Of a stretch of DNA of 64,000 nucleotides, positions 63,763-64,000 are shown in pieces. The DNA is taken from assembly GCF_003096815.1 (NCBI RefSeq), contig NZ_QENY01000003.1, forward strand, positions 124,001-188,000. The letters are read 5' to 3'. The DNA comes from Hallella colorans (GTDB taxonomy: Bacteria > Bacteroidota > Bacteroidia > Bacteroidales > Bacteroidaceae). Position 1 is the stretch's first letter; the number at the start of each line of letters is the position of its first letter. The position numbers and the translations under genes are program-made. The notes beneath the pieces are model-generated. The model ran no database searches. It saw nothing but the letters and a program-made list of their open reading frames with translations, and was not told where the DNA came from.

Positions 63763-64000
63763 TTATGAGGATTTCCAAAAGGGAATTAGCTGAATTTCCC
63801 TAGCTAAACCTACATATCTGGCTATCCCACCATGAAACCATCTGTGAATAGATCCAATGGTACGTTCCACTTTGTACCGTGTCTTGCTGATAGCTACATT
63901 AACACGCTGCTCTCTTTCCGTTAGCTTACGTCCCCTTACTCCTTTGTGCATGATACGACTCTTGAGCTTCATACGTTTAAGTACATCCTTGTTTGCTGTA
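63763..64000 (-). CDS. IS5-family transposase, C-terminal end (5' beyond window)
   Basis: The minus-strand frame is open at the window edge and ends at 63763. It reads KDVLKRMKLKSRIMHKGVRG and then SKTRYKVERTIGSIHRWFHG, where the glutamate is the third DDE residue of IS5 transposases. The last ten residues (LAREIQLIPFWKSS) differ from the usual ending, so the 3' end may be cut or mutated. Confidence 0.75.
   Translation of the reverse strand, partial: TANKDVLKRMKLKSRIMHKGVRGRKLTEREQRVNVAISKTRYKVERTIGSIHRWFHGGIARYVGLAREIQLIPFWKSS

Overview
The window comes from a member of the Bacteroidota, most likely a Prevotella-like genus (Bacteroidales). The evidence is a SusC/SusD pair, promoters of the form TTG-(19-21 nt)-TAnnTTTG, a lipoate ligase-lipoyl synthase fusion, nadB-nadA-nadC in one operon, and accessory modules (VirE/CHC2 primase, paired small HTH proteins, CTnDOT-like tyrosine recombinase) typical of Bacteroidales mobile elements. 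Species cannot be fixed from the sequence alone.

Bases 1-22,300 are mainly chromosomal backbone. They hold the end of a SusC gene with its SusD partner, a LOG-family nucleotide phosphoribohydrolase, lplA-lipA, a tRNA-Ser(CGA), hemG and hemN, a TonB-dependent receptor, a secreted BPL_N-domain protein, an S41 protease, a tRNA-Asn(GTT) and the NAD operon nadBAC. The NAD operon lies between two relics of integrated elements. Each relic is an integrase N-terminal fragment next to a tRNA (or tRNA piece) and a terminator, and both point inward.

Bases 22,853-34,100 are the left part of a genomic island. A 46-nt 3' piece of a tRNA with anticodon CAT marks the insertion site. An apparently full-length tyrosine recombinase reads away from it. 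Behind that come an AlbA_2/HATPase regulator, a membrane protein, a DnaC-like helicase loader with iteron-like repeats, a truncated serine recombinase, an IS982 remnant, a CHC2/Toprim primase, a frameshifted VirE helicase and two HTH proteins. The mobilization genes usually found next are absent, and an IS30 element sits there.

Bases 34,067-60,762 hold two tandem IS30 copies (the second 5'-truncated) and then a 24.8-kb one-direction gene cluster of aryl-polyene/flexirubin type. It encodes a ketoreductase, three ketosynthases, two hotdog dehydratases, a thioesterase, three carrier proteins, a methyltransferase, acyltransferases, a glycosyltransferase-acyltransferase, LolA, an RND exporter fused to an acyltransferase, two CrtI-like flavoproteins, two secreted hydrolases and an AMP ligase. 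The expected logic is: the ligase loads a starter acid on a carrier protein, KS/KR/DH rounds build a polyene, the thioesterase or acyltransferases release it or anchor it to a lipid or sugar, and LolA/RND/EamA proteins place it in the outer membrane. The first ketosynthase carries a single in-frame TGA, so the pathway may be damaged. No gene for starter synthesis and no phosphopantetheinyl transferase is seen. G+C shifts along the cluster, and IS elements lie 40 bp before its first gene and about 10 bp after its last.

Bases 60,763-64,000 are a nest of insertion sequences: an IS4-type pseudogene, a truncated IS256, an apparently intact IS1182/IS5-like transposase, and the end of an IS5-like transposase that runs off the window. 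The right end of the island is not in the window.
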